Origin: Balanoglossus misakiensis
Lineage: Eukaryota; Hemichordata
Direction: 5' to 3'
Length of the DNA: 64,000 nt
Assembly (NCBI GenBank): GCA_040954595.2
Contig: CM082588.2
Coordinates: 12,152,001 to 12,216,000, forward strand
Part shown: piece after piece, positions 1 to 13,427 of the stretch
Numbering within the stretch: position 1 is the stretch's first letter
How the letters are laid out: each line of letters opens with the position of its first letter
Notes under the pieces: model-generated
The model's input: the letters and a program-made list of their open reading frames with translations, nothing else
Told to the model about the DNA's origin: nothing
Databases searched by the model: none
Translations under genes and position numbers: made by a program

Positions 1-220
1 AATAGATTAATATTGCAAATAATTTAATTTCTGACATCATAAATGGAATTCAAAGAATGGTCACGTAACAGGATATGTATAAGTTCAAGAATTTGTGTTG
101 AAATACCAAATTCTCTACAAGATTTAAGTGGAACAGTCACAGAATGAAAACAAATATGGAAAGAGTTATGCTGAAATGTTGTAAGGGATAGATTAATATT
201 GCAAATAATTTAATTTCTTA

Positions 221-426
221 CATCATAAATGGAATTCAAAGAATGGTCACATAACGGGCCATGTTTTACTAAAAAGACTTATGTATAGTTTCAAGGTTTT
301 GTTTTGTAATAACGAATTCTCTACAAGATTTAAGTGGAATAGTCACAGAATGAAAACAAATATGGAAAGAGTTATGCTGGAATGTTGTAAGGGATACATT
401 AATATTGCAAATAATTTAATTTCTTA
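221..426 (+). repeat. Prototype standard satellite monomer, 206 bp
   Basis: A representative full-length monomer. In order it holds GGAATTCAAAGAATGGTCAC, a CGGGCCATG or CAGGATATG variable word, TTTTACTAAAAAGACTTATG, TTTCAAGG-TTTGTTTTG, a second EcoRI word in AACGAATTCTCTACAAG, TGGAACAGTCACAGAATG (here TGGAATAGTCAC), AAATATGGAAAGAGTTATG, GAATGTTGTAAGGGATA, and an A/T-rich tail AATAATTTAATTTCTTACATC. Both strands are AT-rich. It carries no recognisable CENP-B box and no RNA polymerase III boxes that I can see. Confidence 0.9.
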
Positions 427-1046
427 CATCATAAATTGAATTCAAAGAATGGTCACATAACAGGATATGTTTTACTAAAAAGACTTATGTTATAGTTTCA
501 AGGCTTTGTTTTGGAATAACGAATTCTCTACAAGATTTAAGTGGAACAGTCACAGAATGAAAACAAATATGGAAAGAGTTATGCTGGAATGTTGTAAGAG
601 AAAGTTTAATATTGCAAATAATTTAATTTCTTACATCATAAATGAAATTCAAAGAATGGTCACATAACGGGCCATGTTTTACTAAAAAGACTTATGTATA
701 GTTTCAAGGTTTTGTTTTGGAATAACGAATTCTCTACAAGATTTAAGTGGAATAGTCACAGAATGAAAACAAATATGGAAAGAGTTATGCTGGAATGTTG
801 TAAGGGATAGATTAATATTGCAAATAATTTAATTTCTTACATCATAAAATGAATTCAAAGAATGGTCACATAACAGGATATGTTTTACTAAAAAGACTTA
901 TGTTATAGTTTCAAGGCTTTGTTTTGGAATAACGAATTCTCTACAAGATTTAAGTGGAACAGTCACAGAATGAAAACAAATATGGAAAGAGTTATGCCGG
1001 AATGTTGTAAGGAATAGATTAATATTGCAAATAATTTAATTTCTTA

Positions 1047-1232
1047 CATCATAAATGGAATTCAAAGAAAGGTCACGTAACAGGATATGTATAGTTTCAA
1101 GCCTTTGTTTTGGAGTAACGAATTCTCTACAAGATTTAAGTGGAACAGTCACAGAATGAAAACAAATATGGAAAGAGTTATGCTGAAATGTTGTAAGGGA
1201 TAGATTAATATTGCATAAAATTTAATTTCTTA
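1047..1232 (+). repeat. Short satellite subtype, 186 bp
   Basis: This subtype lacks 20 bp relative to the standard monomer: TTTACTAAAAAGACTTATGT is missing, so GATATGT runs directly into ATAGTTTCAAG. In the long form the missing segment lies between two ATGT words, which is what a slippage or microhomology deletion would leave. Most short monomers also carry AAAGGTCACG, AAACGTCACG or ACAGGTCACG in place of AATGGTCACA. Copies recur across the array and account for most of the 186-bp spacings. Confidence 0.9.
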
Positions 1233-1439
1233 CATCATAAATGGAATTCAAAGAATGGTCACATAACTGGATATGTTTTACTAAAAAGACTTATGTATAA
1301 GTTCAAGAATTTGTGTTGAAATACCAAATTCTCTACAAGATTTAAGTGGAACAGTCACAGAATGAAAAAAAAATATGGAAAGAGATATGTCGGATTGTTG
1401 TAAGGGATAGATTAATATTGCAAATAATTTAATTTCTTA
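1233..1439 (+). repeat. Divergent satellite subtype with GTGTTGAAATACC, 207 bp
   Basis: Here the central block TTTCAAGGCTTTGTTTTGGAATAACG of the standard monomer is replaced by a diverged version containing TTCAAGAATTTG followed by GTGTTGAAATACCAAATTC. The second EcoRI word is therefore lost. The copy usually follows a 186-bp monomer and a GCATAAAATTT or GCATACAATTT tail, so the two subtypes travel as a linked pair through most of the array. Confidence 0.85.
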
Positions 1440-1645
1440 CATCATAAATGGAATTCAAAGAATGGTCACATAACGGGCCATGTTTCACTAAAAAGACTTA
1501 TGTATAGTTTCAAGGCTTTGTTTTGGAATAACGAATTCTCTCCAAGATTTAAGTTGAACAGTTACAGAATGAAAACAAATATTCAAGTAGTTATGCTGAA
1601 ATGTTGTAAGGGATAGTTTAATATTGCAAATAATTTAATTTCTTA
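1440..1645 (+). repeat. Satellite subtype with TTGAACAGTTACAG and ATTCAAATAG, 206 bp
   Basis: A subtype with linked differences in its second half: CTCCAAGATTTAAGTTGAAC, CAGTTACAG, and ATTCAA-TAGTTATG in place of ATGGAAAGAGTTATG. The differences occur together across the window and are spread over about 80 bp, so they mark an old subtype rather than scattered mutations. A few chimeric copies carry only one half of the signature (for example around 13130-13170). Confidence 0.85.
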
Positions 1646-2471
1646 CATCATAAATGAAATTCAAAGAATGGTCAAATAACGGGCCATGTTTTACTAAAAA
1701 GACTTATGTTATAGTTTCAAGGCTTTGTTTTGGAATAACGAATTCTCTACAAGATTTAAGTGGAACAGTCACAGAATGAAAACAAATATGGAAAGAGTTA
1801 TGCCGGAATGTTGTAAGGAATAGATTAATATTGCAAATAATTTAATTTCTTACATCATAAATGGAATTCAAAGAATGCTCACATAACGGGCCATGTTTTA
1901 CTAAAAAGACTTATGTATAGTTTCAAGGCTTTGTTTGGAATAACGAATTCTCTCCAAGATTTAAGTGGAACAGTCACAGAATGAAAACAAGTATGGAAAG
2001 AGTTATGCTGAAATGTTGTAAGGGATAGATTAATATTGCAAATAATTTAATTTCTTACATCATAAATGGAATTCAAAGAATGCTCACATAACGGGCCATG
2101 TTTTACTAAAAAGACTTATGTATAGTTTCAAGGCTTTGTTTGGAATAACGAATTCTCTCCAAGATTTAAGTTGAACATTTACAGAATGAAAACAAATATT
2201 CAAATAGTTATGCTGGAATGTTGTAAGGGATAGTTTAATATTGCAAATAATTTAATTTCTTACATCATAAATGAAATTCAAAGAATGGTCAAATAACGGG
2301 CCATGTTTTACTAAAAAGAGTTAATATGTATAGTTTGAAGGCTTTGTTTTGGAATAACGAATTCTCTACAAGATTTAAGTGGAACAGGCACAGAATGAAA
2401 ACAAATATGGAAAGCTTTATGCCGGAATGTTGTAAGGGATAGATAATTATTGAAAATAATTTAATATCTTA

Positions 2472-5400
2472 CATCATAAATGGAAACCAAAGAAGGGTCA
2501 CATAACGGGCCATGTTTTACAAAAAGACTTATGTATAGTTTCAAGGCTTTGTTTTGGAATAACGAATTCTCTACAAGATTTAAGTGGAATAGTCACAGAA
2601 TGAAAACAAATATGGAAAGAGTTATGCTGGAATGTTGTAAGGGATGGATTAATATTGCAAATAATTTAATTTCTTACATCATAAATGGAATTCAAAGAAA
2701 GGTCACGTAACAGGATATGTATAGTTACAAGCCTTTGTTTTGGAGTAACGAATTCTCTACAAGATTTAAGTGGAACAGTCACAGAATGAAAACAAATATG
2801 GAAAGAGTTATGCTGAAATGTTGTAAGGGATAGATTAATATTGCATAAAATTTAATTTCTTACATCATAAATGGAATTCAAAGAATGGTCACGTAACTGG
2901 ATATGTTTTACTAAAAAGACTTACGTATAAGTTCAAGAATTTGTGTTGAAATACCAAATTCTCTACAAGATTTAAGTGGAACAGTCATAGAATGAAAACA
3001 AATATGGAAAGAGATATGTCGGATTGTTGTAAGGGATAGATTAATATTGCAAATAATTTAATTTCTTACATCATAAATGAAATTCAAAGAATGGTCACAT
3101 AACGGGCCATGTTTTACTAAAAAGACTTATGTATAGTTTCAAGGCTTTGTTTTGGAATAACGAATTCTCTCCAAGATTTAAGTTGAACAGTTACAGAATG
3201 AAAACAAATATTCAAATAGTTATGCTGAAATGTTGTAAGGGATAGTTTAATATTGCAAATAATTTAATTTCTTACATCATAAATGAAATTCAAAGAATGG
3301 TCAAATAACGGGCCATGTTTTACTAAAAAGACTTAATATGTATAATTTCAAGCCTTTGTTTTGGAGTAACGAATTCTCTACAAGATTTAAGTGGAACAGT
3401 CACAGAATGAAAACAAATATGGAAAGAGTTATGCTGGAATGTTGTAAGGGATAGATTAATATTGCATAAAATTTAATTTCTTACATCATAAATGGAATTC
3501 AAAGAATGGTCACATAACGGGCCATGTTTTACTAAAAAGACTTATGTATAGTTTCAAGGCTTTGTTTGGAATAACGAATTCTCTCCAAGATTTAAGTTGA
3601 ACAGTTACAGAATGAAAACAAATATTCAAATAGTTATGCTGGAATGTTGTAAGGGATAGTTTAATATTGCAAATAATTTAATTTCTTACATCATAAATGA
3701 TATTCAAAGAATGGTCACATAACGGGCCATGTTTTACTAAAAAGACTTATGTATAGTTTCAAGGTTTTGTTTTGGAATAACGAATTCTCTACAAGATTTA
3801 AGTGGAATAGTCACAGAATGAAAACAAATATGGAAAGAGTTATGCTGGAATGTTGTAAGGGATAGATTAATATTGCAAATAATTTAATTTCTTACATCAT
3901 AAAATGAATTCAAAGAATGGTCACATAACGGGCCATGTTTTACTAAAAAGACTTATGTATAGTTTCAAGGCTTTGTTTGGAATAACGAATGCTCTCCAAG
4001 ATTTAAGTTGAACAGTTACAGAATGAAAACAAATATTCAAATAGTTATGCTGGAATGTTGTAAGGGATAGTTTAATATTGCAAATAATTTAATTTCTTAC
4101 ATCATAAATGATATTCAAAGAATGGTCACATAACGGGCCATGTTTTACTAAAAAGACTTATGTATAGTTTCAAGGTTTTGTTTTGGAATAACGAATTCTC
4201 TACAAGATTTAAGTGGAATAGTCACAGAATGAAAACAAATATGGAAAGAGTTATGCTGGAATGTTGTAAGGGATAGATTAATATTGCAAATAATTTAATT
4301 TCTTACATCATAAAATGAATTCAAAGAATGGTCACATAACAGGATATGTTTTACTAAAAAGACTTATGTATAGTTTCAAGGTTTTGTTTTGGAATAACGA
4401 ATTCTCTACAAGATTTAAGTGGAACAGTCACAGAATGAAAACAAATATGGAAAGAGTTATGCCGGAATGTTGTAAGGAATAGATTAATATTGCAAATAAT
4501 TTAATTTCTTACATCATAAATGGAATTCAAAGAAAGGTCACGTAACAGGATATGTATAGTTTCAAGCCTTTGTTTTGGAGTAACGAATTCTCTACAAGAT
4601 TTAAGTGGAACAGTCACAGAATGAAAACAAATATGGAAAGAGTTATGCTGAAATGTTGTAAGGGATAGATTAATATTGCAAATTATTTAATTTCTTACAT
4701 CATAAATGGAATTCAAAGAATGCTCACATAACGGGCCATGTTTTACTAAAAAGACTTATGTATAGTTTCAAGGCTTTGTTTGGAATAAGGAATTCTCTCC
4801 AAGATTTAAGTTGAACAGTTACAGAATGAAAACAAATATTCAAATAGTTATGCTGGAATGTTGTAAGGGATAGTTTAATATTGCAAATAATTTAATTTCT
4901 TACATCATAAATGAAATTCAAAGAATGGTCAAATAACGGGCCATGTTTTACTAAAAAGAGTTAATATGTATAGTTTGAAGGCTTTGTTTTGGAATAACGA
5001 ATTCTCTACAAGATTTAAGTGGAACAGGCACAGAATGAAAACAAATATGGAAAGCTTTATGCCGGAATGTTGTAAGGGATAGATAATTATTGAAAATAAT
5101 TTAATATCTTACATCATAAATGGAAACCAAAGAAGGGTCACATAACGGGCCATGTTTTACAAAAAGACTTATGTATAGTTTCAAGGCTTTGTTTTGGAAT
5201 AACGAATTCTCTACAAGATTTAAGTGGAATAGTCACAGAATGAAAACAAATATGGAAAGAGTTATGCTGGAATGTTGTAAGGGATGGATTAATATTGCAA
5301 ATAATTTAATTTCTTACATCATAAAATGAATTCAAAGAATGGTCACATTACAGGATATGTTTTACTAAAAAGACTTATGTTATAGTTTCAAGGCTTTGTT

Positions 5401-8400
5401 TTGGAATAACGAAATCTCTACAAGATTTAAGTGGAACAGTCACAGAATGAAAACAAATATGGAAAGAGATATGTCGGATTGTTGTAAGGGATAGATTAAT
5501 ATTGCAAATAATTTAATTTCTTACATCATAAAATGAATTCAAAGAATGGTCACATAACGGGCCATGTTTTACTAAAAACACTTATGTATAGTTTCAAGGC
5601 TTTGTTTGGAATAACGAATTCTCTCCAAGATTTAAGTTGAACAGTTACAGAATGAAAACAAATATTCAAATAGTTATGCTGGAATGTTGTAAGGGATAGT
5701 TTAATATTGCAAATAATTTAATTTCTTACATCATAAATGATATTCAAAGAATGGTCACATAACGGGCCATGTTTTACTAAAAAGACTTATGTATAGTTTC
5801 AAGGTTTTGTTTTGGAATAACGAATTCTCTACAAGATTTAAGTGGAATAGTCACAGAAAGAAAACAAATATGGAAAGAGTTATGCTGGAATGTTGTAAGG
5901 GATAGATTAATATTGCAAATAATTTAATTTCTTACATCATAAAATGAATTCAAAGAATGGTCATATAACAGGATATGTTTTACTAAAAAGACTTATGTAT
6001 AGTTTCAAGGTTTTGTTTTGGAATAACGAATTCTCTACAAGATTTAAGTGGAACAGTCACAGAATGAAAACAAATATGGAAAGAGTTATGCCGGAATGTT
6101 GTAAGGAATAGATTAATATTGCAAATAATTTAATTTCTTACATCATAAATGGAATTCAAAGAAAGGTCACGTAACAGGATATGTATAGTTTCAAGCCTTT
6201 GTTTTGGAGTAACGAATTCTCTACAAGATTTAAGTGGAACAGTCACAGAATGAAAACAAATATGGAAAGAGTTATGCTGAAATGTTGTAAGGGATAGATT
6301 AATATTGCAAATTATTTAATTTCTTACATCATAAATGGAATTCAAAGAATGCTCACATAACGGGCCATGTTTTACTAAAAAGACTTATGTATAGTTTCAA
6401 GGCTTTGTTTGGAATAAGGAATTCTCTCCAAGATTTAAGTTGAACAGTTACAGAATGAAAACAAATATTCAAATAGTTATGCTGGAATGTTGTAAGGGAT
6501 AGTTTAATATTGCAAATAATTTAATTTCTTACATCATAAATGAAATTCAAAGAATGGTCAAATAACGGGCCATGTTTTACTAAAAAGAGTTAATATGTAT
6601 AGTTTGAAGGCTTTGTTTTGGAATAACGAATTCTCTACAAGATTTAAGTGGAACAGGCACAGAATGAAAACAAATATGGAAAGCTTTATGCCGGAATGTT
6701 GTAAGGGATAGATAATTATTGAAAATAATTTAATATCTTACATCATAAATGGAAACCAAAGAAGGGTCACATAACGGGCCATGTTTTACAAAAAGACTTA
6801 TGTATAGTTTCAAGGCTTTGTTTTGGAATAACGAATTCTCTACAAGATTTAAGTGGAATAGTCACAGAATGAAAACAAATATGGAAAGAGTTATGCTGGA
6901 ATGTTGTAAGGGATGGATTAATATTGCAAATAATTTAATTTCTTACATCATAAAATGAATTCAAAGAATGGTCACATAACAGGATATGTTTTACTAAAAA
7001 GACTTATGTTATAGTTTCAAGGCTTTGTTTTGGAATAACGAATTCTCTACAAGATTTAAGTGGAACAGTCACAGAATGAAAACAAATATGGAAAGAGATA
7101 TGTCGGATTGTTGTAAGGGATAGATTAATATTTCAAATAATTTAATTTCTTACATCATAAATGGAATTCAAAGAAAGGTCACGTAACAGGATATGTATAG
7201 TTACAAGCCTTTGTTTTGGAGTAACGAATTCTCTACAAGATTTAAGTGGAACAGTCACAGAATGAAAACAAATATGGAAAGAGTTATGCTGAAATGTTGT
7301 AAGGGATAGATTAATATTGCATAAAATTTAATTTCTTACATCATAAATGGAATTCAAAGAATGGTCACGTAACTGGATATGTTTTACTAAAAAGACTTAT
7401 GTATAAGTTCAAGAATTTGTGTTGAAATACCAAATTCTCTACAAGATTTAAGTGGAACAGTCATAGAATGAAAACAAATATGGAAAGAGATATGTCGGAT
7501 TGTTGTAAGGGATAGATTAATATTGCAAATAATTTAATTTCTTACATCATAAATGAAATTCAAAGAATGGTCACATAACGGGCCATGTTTTACTAAAAAG
7601 ACTTATGTATAGTTTCAAGGCTTTGTTTTGGAATAACGAATTCTCTCCAAGATTTAAGTTGAACAGTTACAGAATGAAAACAAATATTCAAATAGTTATG
7701 CTGAAATGTTGTAAGGGATAGTTTAATATTGCAAATAATTTAATTTCTTACATCATAAATGAAATTCAAAGAATGGTCAAATAACGGGCCATGTTTTACT
7801 AAAAAGACTTAATATGTATAATTTCAAGCCTTTGTTTTGGAGTAACGAATTCTCTACAAGATTAAAGTGGAACAGTCACAGAATGAAAACAAATATGGAA
7901 AGAGTTATGCTGGAATGTTGAAAGGATAGATTAATATTGCATAAAATTTAATTTCTTACATCATAAATGGAATTCAAAGAATGGTCACATAACGGGCCAT
8001 GTTTTACTAAAAAGACTTATGTATAGTTTCAAGGCTTTGTTTGGAATAACGAATTCTCTCCAAGATTTAAGTTGAACAGTTACAGAATGAAAACAAATAT
8101 TCAAATAGTTATGCTGGAATGTTGTAAGGGATAGTTTAATATTGCAAATAATTTAATTTCTTACATCATAAATGATATTCAAAGAATGGTCACATAACGG
8201 GCCATGTTTTACTAAAAAGACTTATGTATAGTTTCAAGGTTTTGTTTTGGAATAACGAATTCTCTACAAGATTTAAGTGGAATAGTCACAGAATGAAAAC
8301 AAATATGGAAAGAGTTATGCTGGAATGTTGTAAGGGATAGATTAATATTGCAAATAATTTAATTTCTTACATCATAAAATGAATTCAAAGAATGGTCACA

Positions 8401-9583
8401 TAACGGGCCATGTTTTACTAAAAAGACTTATGTATAGTTTCAAGGCTTTGTTTGGAATAACGAATTCTCTCCAAGATTTAAGTTGAACAGTTACAGAATG
8501 AAAACAAATATTCAAATAGTTATGCTGGAATGTTGTAAGGGATAGTTTAATATTGCAAATAATTTAATTTCTTACATCATAAATGATATTCAAAGAATGG
8601 TCACATAACGGGCCATGTTTTACTAAAAAGACTTATGTATAGTTTCAAGGTTTTGTTTTGGAATAACGAATTCTCTACAAGATTTAAGTGGAATAGTCAC
8701 AGAATGAAAACAAATATGGAAAGAGTTATGCTGGAATGTTGTAAGGGATAGATTAATATTGCAAATAATTTAATTTCTTACATCATAAAATGAATTCAAA
8801 GAATGGTCACATAACAGGATATGTTTTACTAAAAAGACTTATGTATAGTTTCAAGGTTTTGTTTTGGAATAACGAATTCTCTACAAGATTTAAGTGGAAC
8901 AGTCACAGAATGAAAACAAATATGGAAAGAGTTATGCCGGAATGTTGTAAGGAATAGATTAATATTGCAAATAATTTAATTTCTTACATCATAAATGGAA
9001 TTCAAAGAAAGGTCACGTAACAGGATATGTATAGTTTCAAGCCTTTGTTTTGGAGTAACGAATTCTCTACAAGATTTAAGTGGAACAGTCACAGAATGAA
9101 AACAAATATGGAAAGAGTTATGCTGAAATGTTGTAAGGGATAGATCAATATTGCAAATTATTTAATTTCTTACATCATAAATGGAATTCAAAGAATGCTC
9201 ACATAACGGGCCATGTTTTACTAAAAAGACTTATGTATAGTTTCAAGGCTTTGTTTGGAATAAGGAATTCTCTCCAAGATTTAAGTTGAACAGTTACAGA
9301 ATGAAAACAAATATTCAAATAGTTATGCTGGAATGTTGTAAGGGATAGTTTAATATTGCAAATAATTTAATTTCTTACATCATAAATGAAATTCAAAGAA
9401 TGGTCACATAACGGGCCATGTTTTACTAAAAAGACTTATGTATAGTTTCAAGGTTTTGTTTTGGAATAACGAATTCTCTACAAGATTTAAGTGGAATAGT
9501 CACAGAATGAAAACAAATATGGAAAGAGTTATGCTAGAATGTTGTAAGGGATAGATTAATATTGCAAATAATTTAATTTCTTA
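2472..9583 (+). repeat. Satellite zone 2: 1629-bp higher-order repeat and 4475-bp-spaced block
   Basis: Monomers are arranged in a higher-order repeat of 1629 bp, about eight monomers. The same GATATTCAAAG monomer starts at 4100 and 5729, and the same GGAAACCAAAGAAGG monomer lies at 5120 and 6749. A further copy of the latter is at 2480. A block of about 2.2 kb starting at 2677 is repeated from 7153 with nearly all private variants in order (for example ATAGTTACAAGCC at 2721 and 7197). The offset is 4476 then 4475 bp, after a one-base loss near 7920. Confidence 0.85.
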
Positions 9584-12500
9584 CATCATAAATGGAAACC
9601 AAAGAATGGTCACATAACGGGCCATGTTTTACAAAAAGACTTATGTATAGTTTCAAGGCTTTGTTTTGGAATAACGAATTCTCTACAAGATTTAAGTGGA
9701 ATAGTCACATAATGAAAACAAATATGGAAAGAGTTATGCTGGAATGTTGTAAGGGATAGATTAATATTGCAAATAATTTAATTTCTTACATCATAAAATG
9801 AATTCAAAGAATGGTCACATAACAGGATATGTTTTACGAAAAAGACTTATGTTATAGTTTCAAGGCTTTGTTTTGGAATAACGAATTCTCTACAAGATTT
9901 AAGTGGAACAGTCACAGAATAAAAAGAAATATGGAAAGAGTTATGCTGAAATGTTGTAAGGGATAGATTAATATTGCATAAAATTTAATTTCTTACATCA
10001 TAAATGGAATTCAAAGAATGGTCACATAACGGGCCATGTTTTACTAAAAAGACTTATGTATAGTTTCAAGGCTTTGTTTGGAATAACGAATTCTCTCCAA
10101 GATTTAAGTTGAACAGTTACAGAATGAAAACAAATATTCAAATAGTTATGCTGGAATGTTGTAAGGGATAGTTTAATATTGCAAATAATTTAATTTCTTA
10201 CATCATAAATGAAATTCAAAGAATGGTCACATAACGGGCCATGTTTTACTAAAAAGACTTATGTATAGTTTCAAGGTTTTGTTTTGGAATAACGGATTCT
10301 CTACAAGATTTAAGTGGAATAGTCACAGAATGAAAACAAATATGGAAAGAGTTATGCTGGAATGTTGTAAGGGATAGATTAATATTGCAAATAATTCAAT
10401 TTCTTACATCATAAAATGAATTCAAAGAATGGTCACATGACAGGATATGTTTTACTAAAAAGACTTATGTTATAGTTTCAAGGCTTTGTTTTGGAATAAC
10501 GAATTCTCTACAAGATTTAAGTGGAACAGTCACAGAATGAAAACAAATATGGAAAGAGTTATGCCTGAATGTTGTAAGGAATAGATTAATATTGCAAATA
10601 ATTTAATTTCTTACATCATAAATGGAATTCAAAGAAAGGTCACGTAACAGGATATGTATAGTTTCAAGCCTTTGTTTTGGAGTAACGAATTCTCTACAAG
10701 ATTTAAGTGGAACAGTCACAGAATGAAAACAAATATGGAAAGAGTTATGCTGAAATGTTGTAAGGGATAGATTAATATTGCATAAAATTTAATTTCTTAC
10801 ATCATAAATTGAATTCAAAGAATGGTCACATAACTGGATATGTTTTACTAAAAAGACGTATGTATAGGTTCAAGAATTTGTGTTGAAATACCAAATTCTC
10901 TACAAGATTTAAGTGGAACAGTCACAGAATGAAAACAAATATGGAAAGAGATATGTCGGAATGTTGTTAGGGATAGATTAATATTGCAAATAATTTAATT
11001 TCTTACATCATAAATGGAATTCAAAGAATGGTCACATAACAGGCCATGTTTTACTAAAAAGACTTATGTATAGTTTCAAGCCTTTGTTTTGGAATCACGA
11101 ATTCTCTCCAAGATTTAAGTTGAACAGTTACAGAATGAAAACAAATATTCAAATAGTTATGCTGAAATGTTGTAAGGGATAGTTTAATATTGCAAATAAT
11201 TTAATTTCTTACATCATAAATGAAATTCAAAGAATGGTCAAATAACGGGCCATGTTTTACTAAAAAGACTTAATATGTATAGTTTGAAGGCTTTGTTTTG
11301 GAATAACGAATTCTATACAAGATTTAAGTGGAATAGTCAAAGAATGAAAACAAATATGGAAAGAGTTATGCTGGAATGTTGTAAGGGATAGATTAATATT
11401 GCAAATAATTTAATTTCTTACATCATAAAATGAATTCAAAGAATGGAAACATAACAGGATATGTTTTACGAAAAAGACTTATGTTATAGTTTCAAGGCTT
11501 TGTTTTGGAATAATGAATTATCTACAAGATTTAAGTGGAACAGTCACAGAATGAAAACAAATATGGAAAGAGTTGTGCCGGAATGTTGTAAGGAATAGAT
11601 TAATATTGCAAATAATTTAATTTCTTACATCATAAATGGAATTCAAAGAAAGGTCACGTAACAGGATATGTATAATTTCAAGCCTTTGTTTTGGATTAAC
11701 GAATTCTCTACAAGATTTAAGTGGAACAGTCACAGAATGAAAACAAATATGGAAAGAGTTATGCTGAAATGTTGTAAGGGATAGATTAATATTGCATACA
11801 ATTTAATTTCTTACATCATAAATGGAATTCAAATAATGGTCACATAACAGGATATGTTTTACTAAAAAGACTTATGTATAGGTTCAAGAATTTGTGTTGA
11901 AATACCAAATTCTCTACAAGATTTAAGTGGAACAGTCACAGAATGAAAACAAATATAGAAAGAGTTATGCCTGAATGTTGTAAGGGATAGATTAATATTG
12001 CAAATAATTAAATTTCTTATATCATAAATGGAATTCAAAGAATGGTCACATAACGGGCCATGTTTTAGTAAAAAGACTTATGTATAGTTTCAAGGCTTTG
12101 TTTTGGAATAACGAATTCTCTCCAAGATTTAAGTTGAACAGTTACAGAATGAAAACAAATATTCAAATAGTTATGTTGGAATGTTGTAAGGGATAGTTTA
12201 ATATTGCAAATAATTTAATTTCTTACATCATAAATGAAATTCAAAGAATGGTCAAATAACGGGCCCTGTTTTACTAAAAAGACTTAATATGTATAGTTTG
12301 AAGGCTTTGTTTTGGAATAACGAATTCTCTACAAGATTTAAGTGGAACAGTCACAGAATGAAAACAAATATGGAAAGAGTTATGTCGGAATGTTGTAAGG
12401 GATAGATTAATATTGCAAATAATTTAATTTCTTACATCATAAATGGAATTCAAAGAAACGTCACGTAACAGGATATGTATAGTTTCAAGGCTTTGTTTTG

Positions 12501-13427
12501 GAATAACGAATTCTCTACAAGATTTAAGTGGAACAGTCACAGAATGAAAACAAATATGGAAATAGTTATGCTGGAATGTTGTAAGGGATAGATTAATATT
12601 GCAAAAAATTTAATTTCTTACATCATAAATGGAATTCAAAGAAAGGTCACGTAACATGATATGTATAGTTTTTAAGCCTTTGTTTTGGAGTAACGAATTC
12701 TCTACAAGATTTAAGTGGAACAGTCACAGAATGAAAACAAATATGGAAAGAGTTATGCTGAAATGTTGTAAGGGATAGATTAACATTGCATAAAATTTAA
12801 TTTCTTACATCATAAATGGAATTCAAAGAATGGTCACATAACTGGATATGTTTTACTAAAAAGACTTATGTATAGGTTCAAGAATTTATGTTGAAATACC
12901 AAATTCTCTACAAGATTTAAGTGGAACAGTCACGGAATGAAAACAAATATAGAAAGAGTTATGCCGGAATGTTGTAAGGGATAGATTAATATTGCAAATA
13001 ATTTAATTTCTTATATCATAAATGGAATTCAAAGAATGGTCACATAACGGGCCATGTTTTAGTAAAAAGACTTATGTATAGTTTCAAGGCTTTGTTTTTG
13101 GAATAACGAATTCTCTACAAGATTTAAGTTGAACAGTTACAGAATGAAAACAAATATGGAAAGAGTTATGCTGGAATGTTATAAGGGATAGATTAATATT
13201 GCAAATAATTTAATTTCTTACATCATAAAATATATTCAAAGAATGGTCACATAACAGGATATGTTTTACTAAAAAGACTTATGTTATAGTTTCAAGGCTT
13301 TGTTTTGGAATAACGAATTCTCTCCAAGATTTAAGTTGAACAGTTACAGAATGAAAACAAATATTCAAATAGTTATGCCAGAATGTTGTAAGGGATAGAT
13401 TAATATTGCAAATAATTTAATTTCTTA
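9584..13427 (+). repeat. Satellite zone 3: mixed monomers, related to 38-49 kb
   Basis: About 19 monomers without a clear local higher-order unit. Private variants are shared, largely in the same order, with the far right of the window: AACGGATTCT at 10291 and 38903, GGGCCCTG at 12261 and 48553, and CATGATATG followed by TATAGTTTTTAAGCC at 12664 and 46950. The monomers are all plus-oriented and non-coding. Confidence 0.85.

Larger units (their letters stand above)
1..2471 (+). repeat. 206-bp satellite array, zone 1 (mixed monomers)
   Basis: About twelve head-to-tail monomers, counted from the CATCATAAA word at 35, 221, 427, 634, 840, 1047, 1233, 1440, 1646, 1853, 2058 and 2263. Spacings are 186, 205, 206 or 207 bp. 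The array enters from beyond the left edge. Most monomers carry two EcoRI words (GAATTC) 82 bp apart. Standard, short and divergent subtypes are interspersed, and I could not find a long strictly repeated higher-order unit here. No coding capacity: open stretches are short and follow the repeat phase. Confidence 0.95.

Noticed and set aside
221-426. CENP-B box in the monomer (reverse complement around ATTCGTTATTCC)
   Set aside because: Only the TTCG part fits; the later A and CGGG positions do not.
2480-2710. Open frames of 69-76 codons in the satellite (also at 5120, 6749, 18257, 41237)
   Set aside because: They are the same repeat read in one phase, lie in non-coding tandem DNA with shifting monomer length, and show no protein domain. 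They recur only because the higher-order units recur.
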